Assembly: GCA_023213395.1 (NCBI GenBank)
Contig: CM041465.1
Span: 57,605,741 to 57,669,740, forward strand
Length of the DNA stretch: 64,000 nt
Source: Cycas panzhihuaensis
Taxonomy: Eukaryota; Cycadophyta
Reading direction: 5' to 3'
The position numbers and the translations under genes were made by a program. Of the stretch, positions 47,423 through 58,640 are shown one piece after another (the first letter of the stretch is position 1; every line of letters begins with the position of its first letter). The notes beneath the pieces are model-generated. The model saw only the letters and a program-made list of their open reading frames with translations, was not told where the DNA came from and did not search any database.

Positions 47423-47545
47423 TGCCACGCCGGTTTCCAAAAAATGGAAGCGTCGCGTGGTTCTCTTTAAATTTCAAGCAGTCGTCATGCAAACTCTACT
47501 GATCACAAGAACTTTAAGGTCGCTAAGTTTACCGTGATCACCGAA
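47423..47545. repeat. Variable hairpin block in the right LTR
   Basis: TGATCAC (47500-47506) pairs with GTGATCA (47534-47540). The arms and most of the spacer differ from the left LTR, although both LTRs should have been identical on insertion. Confidence 0.65.
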
Positions 47546-48030
47546 TTAAAAAAAGAGAAAAATAAGCAGAAATACCAGGTTTTGAGGCAAAAACAAAGGC
47601 TAAACATGAGCTAGAGTAGCTGAGGGAGTGCCCAGGCAGTGGGCAAGTACCCAAAACAATGCAAAGAGTCCTAACTAAGGATTAAATCAGACATAGGAAG
47701 GACTGCAACATAAGCAACATGTCGTAGCAAGAGCAAATAAAAATGACGGAAGCATCCCGGAGGACCGTGGAGACACTGTGGGTGGCTGTGTGCCATACGA
47801 GGTGTAGCATTCGCTGAGGAATACCCCCGCTGTGGGTCGTCATAGGCTGATAGTGTGCCGTAGGCATATGCATTATGAGCAAGTAGAAAAGCAATGTGTG
47901 CAGGCAGGCATATATCAAGCAACCTACTATAAATAACCTCAATCAAGCAAGGGCAAGAAAAGGCAAGAAAGTATACCTGAACAAACCTACATCGATGCGT
48001 CTCGAGTCCATTCCTAGTAGCTGGGAAACA

Positions 48031-48035
48031 ATCCT
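48031..48035. other. Target site duplication of element A, right copy
   Basis: ATCCT, identical to 31899-31903. Confidence 0.85.
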
Positions 48036-48890
48036 CAACCAGGATCAGAGCCTATCCTACTCGGATGTAACCTTGTCATGCTACCTATCGTGTGTTAGGT
48101 CCATTACACCTATATGGGTCTGACCAAAACTATTTTACTTATAGGGTGTGCCATACGAGGCCTACCCTTCATCATCCATCTCCATTCTACGTGTGACTAC
48201 CCCTACCCCTATATAGGTTAGGCACACTAATTCTTCCTTTTTACACTCTGAAATGAGCCTAAACTACCACCCTATGTGTGTCCCCTATTCCTCTAACCAT
48301 GGGTGGAATGGTCGCTTAGGGTAGCTCCCCCATCTTTTCAAATCTCTCTTATGGCATCTTTTGCTTCCCCTTCCTTGGGGAACCCTTCCCTCTCAGTTGA
48401 TGTGTGGTTTTTCGTCACTCCCGAGCCTGAAGGTATACTCCAACTAGGATGGCATGATTGAATATCCCGTATCCTCTCTCTCACTTACGATTCCTTTGCA
48501 TATCCCACTATGCTCCTTTGATGGATGTGTATGGTTACCCATCTCCTAGCCCCACATGTGCTTATCACCTACACTTATGGTGATCATGTATGTCGTTATG
48601 AGTGTGGCCCTACATGAAAGGAAGTGTGAGCGCAACCCATATGATCTAATAATACAAATCATATAACAATCAATCAAAATTATCATGATCTATAACTCCT
48701 TATGCACCTGCGCACCCATACACACATATACACAAACACATAAACAAAAGTAAATGCAACACAATACATCATCATATATCATCACACACCATCATCACAT
48801 TAAATAAGATGCCAATGGCCCTGTCTATATACATAAAAAATCATAATGTATCATATCATACAAATGGTATGGTACATCATCCGCAAGAAG
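48036..48890 (+). other. Element C, region after the missing RT-integrase
   Basis: The segment 48250-48310 is the inverted counterpart of 38550-38640 in A (TGAAATGAGCCTAAACTACC). That identifies this as the region between integrase and the antisense gene of a plus-strand element. The piece 48036-48245 shows no clear RT, RNase H or integrase motifs. Only a possible last few integrase codons (TTCTACGTGTGA near 48188) are seen. Most of pol is therefore deleted. Confidence 0.5.
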
Positions 48891-50128
48891 CTGGATCCTT
48901 GCAGGGAGGAATACAATCATGTGGTAACATATGATGACTCCCTAGATGTCCAGTGCTTTCCCAATCAAAACTAAATACACCATGGTCTCTAGCGGTCTTG
49001 TCCTTATGGCGTGTCATCTCCTGGTCGATGCGATCCCTCCCTAGGGGACCACATGTATCTTAAGCTCCTCTTGCATCTCTGAGAGCTCCCCGCCTCACTC
49101 CCCTTGTCTCAAGGCCTCCTCGAAGTCACCACTATCATGTGGATATGAGTCCTACTCCTCGATGACCTCACTACCAACTGGTCTACCATCTGATCATATC
49201 ATACCTGGATATGATCCCTCTCTCCCTCTACTCCTCAGAGTCTCTCCTCCATCCCTTGGAGCCTATCCTCCACTTTACAAAGTCGCTCCTCCAACATGGC
49301 TACTCTAATATGACTCTCTGCATCACCACCTGCTCCTCCACTCTAAGCCTCTTGCACCTAGACTCAGCCTTGTAAGGCATCTCTATCTGCTTGGGTTCTG
49401 TCCAACTACCCCTGTAGCTGTCCCACCCTTACCTGGTGCTCCTGGGACTCTACTACCCATACATCCCTAGCCCTGATCAATGGGGTGAATGTTGTTATGT
49501 GTACCCCCTTGATCGTAGCTCCTCTCTAGCCTGGATGGGAGGTTGTCCCTCCATGTAGACTTGGGGGAATACCTCTCAGACTACTGCCTCCACCAACCTC
49601 CCTATCTCTGTTGCTCCTGCAAAGTCAAACACACCACATATTAGTATATACATCCATATATATACCAAATCTTATAAATCAAATCAAAACAAGGCATCTA
49701 AATATCTGGTGGTTGAAAGATGATAGGAAAAGTAGTGTCTCACCTCTTGGGACTGCTGGCTCCTTAACTTAGACAACCACCTCCTCCTCTAGTCTACTCA
49801 CAACTATTGATCCTCCCTCCTTCTCAGGGACCACCTCACCTATCTCTTAGCCTACTGGGGTGCCTCCGCACCCCTTAGCTATTGCCACTACCATTGGCTG
49901 AGCCTTACCTACCACCCTTAGTCTCCAAACTGGTGCATGGGATGGCCTACCTCTCCCTGTAGCTCTTGAGAGACCCACCTCTCCTCCTACGGCTCCTGAG
50001 GGTCCCGCCTCTCCTCCTGTGGCTCTTGAGGGGCCTGCCTCATCTCCCGTGGTCCCTGATGGACCTACCTCACCACTTGCAACTCTTGATAGGCCTACCC
50101 CATTGCCTCCATCACTACCATCTAGACG
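48891..50128 (-). pseudogene. Antisense gene of element C, 3' part
   Basis: Inverted relative to the copies in A and B, as expected for an element in the other orientation. Exon 2 remains from the linker onward (50128 down to 49744; several LLRVPPLL-like shadows lie on the other strand). An intron follows at 49743-49617 with GTGAGAC donor and TTTGCAG acceptor, then exon 3 with the Glu/Arg-rich coiled-coil region (down to about 48980). The 5' part, including the PMD-like domain, is cut off by element B. Stops are present. Confidence 0.6.
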
Positions 50129-52260
50129 TGCGTCTACGGGATATCTACATAACTAAATAGGAATGGTAAGAGTGGTTGGTAATATGATCGAGAAAGGGAC
50201 CTATAAGTAGGATAAGTACCATGTAGGGTGCCCCGTACACTGGAGCACAAGTTTAGGACCTGTAATGGAATATAGCTACCAAAGGGTGATCCCCCCACTT
50301 TGAACAAGAGGTGAGGAGGCATAGGGTTAGCCTAGGTTGACCTAAAGGAAGGATCCCCCCAGCCTTGGATGGCCAGAAGGGGATGGGAAGGAACCTTCGA
50401 GGGTTTCCCTAAAGCAACAGGAAACATGGAAGGATAGGCAAGCAGGTAGCCTAAGGACAGGGTCGAAGTATGCCTAAACAACCTAACTGAACCCGCGAAT
50501 AATAAGGAGAGGAGGAAGCTTGCACAGCAAAAGGAGGGAAAAGGTGAAAGGGAAGGTTTCCTAAGACCTTTTCCTATGGCTAAAGAAGATGCATGCAACA
50601 AAGTAAATAAAGCATGAACCAAAGCAAGTTTGATTTCCTTTCTATTTCCAATGAGTTAATTACTACTTATGTAAAGGAAATTCAAAAGGAAATGGTGATA
50701 GAGTGGAGCAAAAGCATGTACCCAGAACGGAAGCATGTTATGATGGTGGCACTCCCAAGGGACACCCAAAACTACTCCACAAGCCGCGGCGGCTGTGAAA
50801 CGTCACGACGGATCGAAAAGAGGGGCTCTCTTACCTTCTCCAGAAAAATACTAAAGTGCAAAACTAAGGAAAGAAAGAGACCAAATACTAGCAATAAATG
50901 AAGTATGAAAGTACAACATGTATGGAAGCACTTACCGGCAAAGGAAGAAAGGGAGAAAGGTCCTTTGCGCTTTCTGAACACCTGCAAGTAAACAGCAACC
51001 TTTCCCTTTTCCGGAGAAAGGGTACTAACATGCAATGGAAAGATCCTAACAATACAAGTCTATACAAAACAAATATAAACTTAAATATGTATATGTTAGC
51101 ATCAACACAATGATAGTAATATATAAAGGAGGATAACCCAAGCAAATGGAAAGTAACTGGTAAGCCTCGGAGTGGCCTACCTCCCACAAAGAATAACCCC
51201 AACCTCCCCCAAAAGCCACGAGGCAGCAAGGGTAAGGCTAAGAAAGATGGCTGGAAACAGTAACAAGAGAGTTGAAAGGAGCTAAAGAGGACCCACGGAA
51301 AGCCAGGGTGCTATGAAAAGCAAACCGGGATGCCGGGAAAAGAGTTGGGCAATGAACAAGCGGTCGAGACTTATGTGAGTTGCCTAGACCTAAGCACAAG
51401 CCCTCAAACCAGTGCCTCAATGTGTGACAATGCTGATTTTAGTGGCTAAGGAAGGCCCAACAAACCCTTGTTTGAGTGCCAAGGACAACACGAGATAAGA
51501 GGGAAGGTTTGGGGGGCTAAGAGCCATTTGAGGAGCGTGGAAGGTGGTACAGAATATACCCAGCTCTCTCCCAAACCCTATACAACCCCTCTTTGCTGCT
51601 ACCTTGAGCAACAAACGCAGGCAAGGAGGCACTAATAACAGGAGTAAAACAGTCCAATACAAAAGGGAAAACAACCCTCACAAAAACAAGCAAGAAGATA
51701 AGCAAGATAGGGCATCAATTGAATAAGAAAATAACTCAAATCAATGAATACACGAGGAGGAGGGGAGGCTCTTGCCTCAGTCAAGGGCTGGTAAGGAGAG
51801 GCTGAGAAATCAGCCCAAAAACTGTGGTGTAGCAGGTTTGGACCCCTGCTAATGGAGTTAGAGGAAGAACACCTGCACTTGGAATGCTTGATGACTGCTC
51901 GGGGTAAGAATCTGCTGAGATCTCTCCAAAGGGGCCCTCTTTAAGGTGTGTGAAGGGCTGGGAAGATGTCCTAGCTGCATCAAAGGAGAGCTGGGCACTA
52001 GAGGAGAGGCGCAAGTCTTATAGCAGTAATAGGGCAGCAGAGAATAGCAGAGCACAAAGTGGTTTCCTTGAGGAGGAATCTAAAAAATGAGCAAAAGTCC
52101 TAAAAAATAAGTAAATGATGACTTAAATATCCAACCCAAACCCTAAAGTGAGCGATTAGGGCGTAGCTAGAGGCGAATTAAGTTGTGAGACACGTGGTAG
52201 TTTCGTAATAAATGCGAAAATGCCACGGCAGATTTTTAAAAAAATAAATTAGAACAGTCA

Positions 52261-52302
52261 TACCGCCGCAAAATCTGTAGTATCACAGATTTTCTGGCGG
52301 TA
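52261..52302. repeat. 18-bp stem hairpin in the element B LTR
   Basis: Arms 52261-52278 and 52285-52302 pair over 18 positions with one G-T wobble and one mismatch and leave a 6-base loop. It occupies the same site as the hairpins in the LTRs of A and C. Confidence 0.85.
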
Positions 52303-52733
52303 CTGCAAAAATCATAGCGGTATTAGCCCAGAGGCAAAACCAAGCCTGGCTAGCCAGTTTAGGCTGTGGGCAAATGACAAAAAGGGCTAATAGAGGGCTG
52401 AAACACCCACCCGAGGGTAAACAAGCCAACAAACGGGTCTAAAAGAGCAAAAATAGGATCCAAGCAATGTGGCAAGTCAACCAAACAATGACGGGTCATC
52501 ACATGGGCAGAGTTGGCATAAGTCAAGTGGATCTTGGAGTGAGGAGGGTAGAATACGGGAAGTGGAGTGGCCACCAGGGTGCCACACTTATTGGGAGCGT
52601 GCCCCTGCTATAGTGATCATAGGCTAAATAAGCGTAGACGTAGACAAAAATCGTGTACAAGGCCACAAATATGCAAACATGCAAGTAAACACTCATAAAA
52701 AGAAAGCGATGATAAGGTGAGAGGCATACCTTC

Positions 52734-52742
52734 ACTTACCTG
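52734..52742 (-). promoter_or_regulatory. Consensus splice donor near the LTR start, element B
   Basis: CAG|GTAAGT on the minus strand, 40 bases from the LTR start. The same word sits at the same distance in the LTR of element C (24970-24978). In A it has become CAGGTATAC. Confidence 0.4.
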
Positions 52743-52782
52743 AGTCGGTGATTTCGTATCCATTCCTGGAAGCTGGGAAACA

Positions 52783-52792
52783 CTGCCCCCTT
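52783..52792 (-). other. Element B polypurine tract
   Basis: AAGGGGGCAG on the minus strand lies directly before the LTR. The corresponding bases in element A (CGCCGAGGCG) are no longer purine-rich. Confidence 0.55.
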
Positions 52793-53225
52793 GGCAGCAA
52801 AGCCTCGTTGCTCAGAAGCCTGATGCGATGGCGAATGCTGGCAACATAACTGTTAGTAGCACATGTGTATATAGATATATCAATCAAGATCATAACAGTA
52901 GGCAAGGGTACTGGCGAGTGTCATAACAGAACGCGTGGATACGAAAGCGGTGGTGGAGACAACATAGGGGCTGCCTATAAGCCACCTAGGAACTGACTGG
53001 AAAAATGAGAAAGGCAAGGGGGCTGCCCCCGCCACAAAAGATGCAGAAGGACATGCATGATCAAGTAAAACAAATAAGCATAATGGGTGGTTGCCATAGT
53101 TTAACCTCATTAGTAGCCAGATTTCAGAGGTACGAATGGGTGACAAAGCAAAGTGTAAGACAACCTGGGGCTTGGGTGACAAGGAGACCAGACAAGTCTC
53201 AAGGACGGTCAACAAGGAGAGGAAG
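52793..53225. other. Element B, region between PPT and the extra RNase H
   Basis: Colinear with 34450-34860 of element A in its first half (GGCGAGTGTC, ACATAGGGGCTGCCTA). No reading frame recognised. Confidence 0.45.
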
Positions 53226-53690
53226 GTGATGCTCAAGGATAAGGCAAACGAGACTATCTGCCTTAGCGTTGAGGGCCCGAGGGATATGCTAGATATCGAT
53301 GGAAGAGAAGTAGGCTAGGAGAGATCTGGTGGTAGAAGCAAGAGTCCTTAAGTGAGGGCATCACACTTGGTAAACCTAGGTGAGATGAGACACCACAACT
53401 TGAGAGTTGCAAAGCAAAATGATGGATCCATGATGGAAACAGAGAGCATCAATAAGGGCTTCAATAATAGCTGTATATTCAGCTTTGTTGTTAGTAGCCT
53501 CTGGGAGGAAGATCCCATAGCAGAGGAGATTGTGTCCAGAAGGGCTGCGGAGAATCCATACAACGGCAGAAGGTCCAAGGTTCTGCGCATGGCCCGTCAA
53601 AGAAGATGTAGATGGACATAGGTGACACAAAGTCCTAGTAGTCAATGAATAATAAGAGCAATACTCGAAAGGCAAGCAAAAAGTGGCCAT
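53226..53690 (-). pseudogene. Extra RNase H (RVT_3-like) near the 3' LTR of element B
   Basis: The minus-strand frame 53376-53690 contains VVWILRSPSGHNLLCYGIF, ATNNKAEYTAIIEAL and LLCNSQVVVSHLT. After a frame change come LRTLASTTRSLLAYF and HIPRALNAKADSLV. This is a nearly complete archaeal-type RNase H core, with an Asp-to-Asn change at the usual DSQ (NSQ here). In plant Tat-type elements such a domain is known next to RNase H and integrase. Here it lies beyond integrase and the antisense gene, on the gag-pol strand. Element A lacks it. Confidence 0.68.
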
Positions 53691-54137
53691 GAAGGGTAGG
53701 AGGACCTAGCAATGAGGTTACCCAAGGCGAGAGCAAGTGGTCTGATCACTGTCAGAGAGTGGTCAGAGAAAAAAGCCTCCTGGGGCACCAAAAGGTCGCT
53801 TCAGAAAGTGAAACATGCCCCCGGGCGGGGGAGCATTCCCTTTGGGGACCCCAAGAGCGAGAAAGGACTGCAGAAACGAGTCCAGGGCGATGAAACGAGC
53901 TAAACAAATATAAACTCGGGCATGCACGGGAGTGACACGCAAAACGAGATGAAAGGACCCAGGGAAAAAGTGCAAAAATGAGGCACCATAAATGCACCTG
54001 CGAGAAAGCACAAAAAAGGTGTCAAGGGAGCGCAACGGGTGACAGGGCCAGAAGGCAAAGGCAAGCAGGGAAATGGGACGATCCCAACGGCTGTCGCGGA
54101 GCCAAAAACGGAAGAAATGCCCATTGGGGCCCCCGCC
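53691..54137 (+). other. Upstream region of the element B antisense gene
   Basis: Well conserved with 34910-35330 of element A (GGGTAGGAGGACCTAGCAAT; GGGGAGCATTCCCTTTGGGG), in spite of the diverged surroundings. It probably holds promoter elements of the antisense gene. Confidence 0.5.
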
Positions 54138-54144
54138 TATATAA
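54138..54144 (+). promoter_or_regulatory. TATA box of the antisense gene, element B
   Basis: CCTATATAAGGA, aligned with the same motif in element A and the same distance (167 bases) from the proposed ATG. Confidence 0.65.
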
Positions 54145-54304
54145 GGAAATCAAACAGAAAATTGATTCATTTTCACCAGCTCTCGTGAGAAACCAGAGCC
54201 ATTCCCTTACGTAGCAGAGTGCCACCCAACTTCGGAGGCATGCAGGGAGAGATCAGATTGTTGGATCAGAGAGTGGAGAGACCCAGCAGGATCGGTAGGA
54301 CGAG

Positions 54305-56711
54305 ATGGCGACAGCGAGACCGGGTCTAGTGAGTGGATATCACTAAACCCAACCCATTTTGAAGTTTGAATCTCATTGGTTTTTATGGTTTTTTATGTGA
54401 TTTTAGTGCCCCTTATAGGCAATCAGAGGCCTCTCGAAGTTCGAATCAGACCCAGAAAGAGGCGGGGACCTGGGCATTAGGGAGCCCTAGTTCTGGTGGG
54501 CCCCACGGGGTCCACCAGAAGAAATTTTTAGTTTTTCAGGGTAGGAATCCCTCCTTTTGGGGGGTCGCCACTCGTACCGCGGCAATGATCGTGGTGCCGC
54601 AATCATTACAGCAGGACCCAATCGACGCGGGAGCTGACCTAAACTTAGCGGTACTACTAAGTTCAGCGCAGTACGAAGACAGACAAGGAGAAAAAAGGAC
54701 AAGAGGGCCCAAAGAGTCCCAAATCACAGACAGAGAGAGTTGAGAGAGAGTAAGGAGTTATGATAACTGACACAAAGCTAACTTTGATCGTTTTGATGTG
54801 GACAGGCTATCATCACGGTGGATAACCGTGAGAATGTAGGTATGGCCATGTTGAGTTACATGGAGATGGCATCTCAGGAGGACAGGGAGATCCTGCAGAG
54901 GTGTGGCCTATACAAGGCCCTCAAGACACCTCAGTATGCATCAAATCAGAGGTTACTGGTTGACATTATATCCCATTGGGATAAGAGGAGACATGTATTC
55001 CACCTACCTTAGGTAGGTGACATGATGGTTACCTTTGAGAGACATACTGAGATCTTGGGAGTACCGGTGGCCGGGAAGTGGTGAGGCGGGGACACTACTT
55101 AGCACTGAGGCAACACATAGGGAGGCAACCCTGTTCTTCAAAGGAGCTGACAGGTGGGAGCGGAGGGGAGCTCCCCTCTAGACCATACTGATGTCAGGGA
55201 TTCCTCAGGTGAGGAAGTTGGTTATACTATACGTTCTATTCCAGATTTCCCAGAAACAGAACTATAGGGAGATACTGGGTGGATGGTTGGATGCAGTACG
55301 CCACTACGAAGCTAGCGAGAGGATGGATTGGGCAACTCTGATAGCGGCGAACTTCATCGCCTAGTTAGACACCATCAGGATGACCGGTAGAGGCGGGTTG
55401 TCATATATTACACTACTGCAGTGTTGGTTCTTCAATCATTTCACAGTAGTGGCACCAGTGGGGGGACCACACCCCATCACAGAGTCAGCTCCGATGGTCC
55501 ACAGGTGGTAGACTCGGTTGAGAGGGACAAAGGACCGAGCCCATGTTTGACAATCGGTGGAGGTGACATCACTGGACCTCCTCACCCTACCAGACTACGT
55601 AGCGGAGCCCTATAAGACGGTTAGGTGGGACAGTGATGATGAGGCAGATGGAGCAGGAGCGCCTGCGGGCGAGGATGATGGAGATGATAGAGATGATGGG
55701 GCTGTCCTGTCATGACCTGCAGGAGAGGTAGGTCCTTCAGGGATGGTAGGAGGCGCAGAGGGTCCATCTGGGGCTGCCAGAGGAGAGGTAGGCCCATCAA
55801 GAGTGCAGGACGAGAGCGGGGGACCAGTGATGAGGGCCTGCAGGCTACAGATCGTGAGGGGATCCGGAGGGACAAGAGTTGAGCTGGTCCTTACGAGGAG
55901 GGAGGCCCAAGCAGAGGAGGTGCTTGAGGATGAGGCACCTGCAGCTGGCAAAGAGCCAAGAGGAGAGGATGCCACATGACCAGAGGAGCCGGCGGCCACA
56001 GTAGGTGAGACCCAACATTTTCCTAAGTCGTTTGGCATCCAGATAGGCATTTGATTTGATTTGATCATGGTATATGGTGGGATATGTACTGACATATGGC
56101 ATGTTGCATTGGTAGGTGTAGTGGAGATCTAGAGACTGATAGAGGCTGTGGTGAGGGAGATATTCCCTTAGGTATATGCAGAGGGGCAACTGCCCATCCA
56201 GGCAGGAGATGAGCCTAGAGCGGCAGGTGCCCACATGGAGGCATTCGCCCCGTTGGTGAGGGCGAGGGACATATGGGTTACAGAGTCCCAAGAGCATGTG
56301 ATATCCCAGGGACAACTGTAGCAGGAGCGAGATGAGGCAAGGCGTGAGAGGGATGAGCTACACAGACAGGTGCAGGCTCTAGAGGCATAGGGCGGAGCAG
56401 GCGAAGATGCCGAGAGCAGAGTCAAGATAGCAATACTCACAGAGCGCCTTAGAGTCACGGAGGAGGGACTCTGAGGAGAGAGGGATCGTATCCAGGCCCG
56501 ATATGATCAGCTGGTGGCTCAGATGGCATCGAGGTCAAGCTGGAGCAGGACGTACACCCACACGGCGGTGACGACCATGGGATGAGGGGAGCGAGGTAGG
56601 TAGCTCACGGAGGCCTAAGAGGAGCCTCGGAGGGGTGTGGTCCTCGGGAGAGGGATCACAGGGCCAAGGGAGATGGTACCCAGGTGGGGGCGGTGAGAGT
56701 AGGAGATGTAT
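54305..56711 (+). pseudogene. Antisense three-exon gene of element B, plant-mobile-domain-like
   Basis: Exon 1 54305-54328 (MATARPGL), intron 54329-54805, exon 2 54806-56004, intron 56005-56115, exon 3 from 56116. The PMD-like N-terminal part is better kept than in A. VDNRENVG, MASQEDREILQRCGLYKAL, YASNQRLLVDIISHWDKRRH and VFHLP are in one open frame (54818-55012). CAG-to-TAG changes then break it after HLP (55011) and at 55179-55181, the latter shared with A. Linker and coiled-coil parts follow as in A. The end is approximate because the stop used in A is not kept. Confidence 0.7.
54329..54805 (+). other. Intron 1 of the antisense gene, element B
   Basis: GTGAGT donor and TGTGGACAG acceptor, matching intron 1 of A in position, phase and length. 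It contains an AATGAT/ATCATT inverted repeat near 54585-54607 and an AACTTAG/CTAAGTT inverted repeat near 54640-54665. Confidence 0.65.
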
Positions 56712-57360
56712 ATGTTGGCTTTAACAGAGGAAAGCTCAGGCCTCCAGGGGGTCATATATAGGATCATATGATTATATCCCCTCTACAAGGACACCAGCTT
56801 TCCATATATATGATGTGACATGATTTTTGGATGTATATATATACGGGCTAATTAGAACCCCATTTGGACATGAGATGATGTGTATATATCATGTGTGGAT
56901 GACATGTATGTTTATTTTGTATGTTGTAAATGTTATGTTGTGAATATTTTATTGTATGATGTACGCGTTCCTTTCCATGTATGGCTATATGTCTAACAGG
57001 AGCACACACACACATCGTGAGTGGAGACGGCAGAGAGGTGTGAGGTTAGAGGATAGAGCGGCATACATGTCTATGGAAGAGCATAGCAGAATATGCAAAG
57101 GAAATGGTAGGCAGGAGAGAGGAGCACCGACACTCCAAAGCGTCATCCCGGTTGGGGAATACTCAGGTAGGAAGACAAAGGTTCCAGAGGGGGTACGGGA
57201 AAGCAGGTTCCGCGGAAGGAACCAGAAAGAAGAAGAAGGATCTATCTTAAATTGCCATTCTACCCATGGTTGGGAAGAATGGGGACAACCTAAGATGGTA
57301 GTTTAGGCTCATTTCGGAGCAGGGCGAAGGGATCGCTGAAAGATCATGCGTAAAACGTCT
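56712..57360. other. Region between the antisense gene and integrase, element B
   Basis: Counterpart of 37934-38663 in A, including the conserved block at 57244-57320. No supported reading frame. Confidence 0.5.
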
Positions 57361-58640
57361 TAAGGAATTTCCCATTAATAGCTTTCTTGAATTCAAGCCC
57401 TTCTAGGGTGGCTATCCTATAGGCACCATTACCAAGGGATTCGATAATGACGAAAGGACCAACCCATCAGGGTTTGAATTTGGTCAAGCGATCATGGAGA
57501 TACTCGAGCTTGAGGACATGGTCCCTGGGAAACAAAGGACCGGGATGAAGGTGTTTATCGTAGGTCCTTTGTGAGCAAGCTTTGGATGCCGAGTTAGCAC
57601 GATGGCGGTGGCGTCTCTCACCCAAAGCCTCGAGGTCCAACAGGCGAGCCTGATGGATCGACTCTTCATCGATGAGACCTCGAAGGGAGACTCACAAGGA
57701 AGGAATCTCCACCTCCAGCAGGAGTATCGCCTCGGTACCATAGACTAGGGAGAACATGGTCATTCCTATTGCAGAATGGATAGAGGTACGGTAAGCCCAC
57801 AAAGCAGAGGGAAGTTGAAGGTGCCAATCCTTTTGGGATTGAGCAACGGTTTTCTTAAGGATGTTAACGAGAGTCTTATTGAAAGACTCCACTTGGCCAT
57901 TTGCCTAAGGGTAGTAAGAGGAAGAAGTCTTATGGTAAATTTTAAACTTCTCACAAAGCTCATCCATCTCCTTATTACAGAAAGGAGTTCTATTGTCAAT
58001 GATTAGGATGTCCAGAATCCCAAAACGGAAAATGATGTGCTAGTAAATGAATGTGGCTATTGTTTTACTAGGGGTAGTGATCAAGGGGATGGCCTCTACC
58101 CATTTAGTGAAATACTCCGTGGTAGTTAAGATAAACTTGTGCTGCGACAACGAAGGTGGGGAGATAGCCCTGATGAGGTCTAGTCCCCACTGAGCAAAAG
58201 GCCATGGTGAAACAATGGGATGCAGGGCCTCGGAAGGCACGTGGTGAATGCTGGTGTATTCTTGACATCACCGACATTTCAGAGTGAAAGCATGAGCATC
58301 CTTGAAAAGGGACGGCCAAAAATAACCCATGTAAAGGATCCTCTAAGCCATCGACTAGCCCCCAAAGTGACCTCCATAAATACTGTGGTGGCATTCGTGA
58401 AGTACTTGGTCGGCTTCGTCAGCAGTGATGTAGCAAAGGAGGATCCCATCGAAGGACCTCTTGTATAATACCTCATCCATGAGGAGGTATTGCCTGGCAG
58501 AAGTCCAAATACGAGATCTAACTTTACTACTGGCATCGGGGCGGTATTGCTGCTGTGTAAGATACCGCACTATATCACCACACCACTCATTGTTAATGAG
58601 TGGATGGGGAGAGACCCCCTGAATCGTCAGGATAGACTCA
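57361..58640 (-). pseudogene. Element B integrase
   Basis: Zinc-binding part with a CHHSIYGGHFGG motif near 58390, core with WGLDLIRAI (near 58180), the second Asp at 57995-57997, and VESFNKTLV (near 57890). The C-terminal part runs to about 57370. The TAG at 58040-58042 lies at the same codon as in element A. The second-Asp region reads DNRT instead of DNGT. Further stops and frame changes are present towards the C-terminus. Confidence 0.78.

Larger units (their letters stand above)
45503..48030 (-). repeat. Element A 5' LTR (right copy)
   Basis: Colinear with 31904-34440 from TGAAACGCTCGCTACGG to CTGGGAAACA. The TATATAAA word (45855-45862) and three 21-base units (46900-46962) are kept. 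The variable hairpin block lies at 47423-47545. Confidence 0.9.
50129..52782 (-). repeat. Element B 3' LTR
   Basis: About 2.65 kb, ending GAAGCTGGGAAACA on the plus strand like the LTRs of A. Internal order resembles A: GGATGGCC-GAAGG block near 50370, a variable hairpin at 52261-52302 and a splice-donor word near the right end. Sequence identity to A is low outside short blocks, so A and B belong to different subfamilies. Confidence 0.7.

Noticed and set aside
55610-56315. Long minus-strand frames of 156-161 codons in element B
   Set aside because: Shadows of exon 2 and exon 3 of the antisense gene; the plus strand holds the conserved domains and splice sites.
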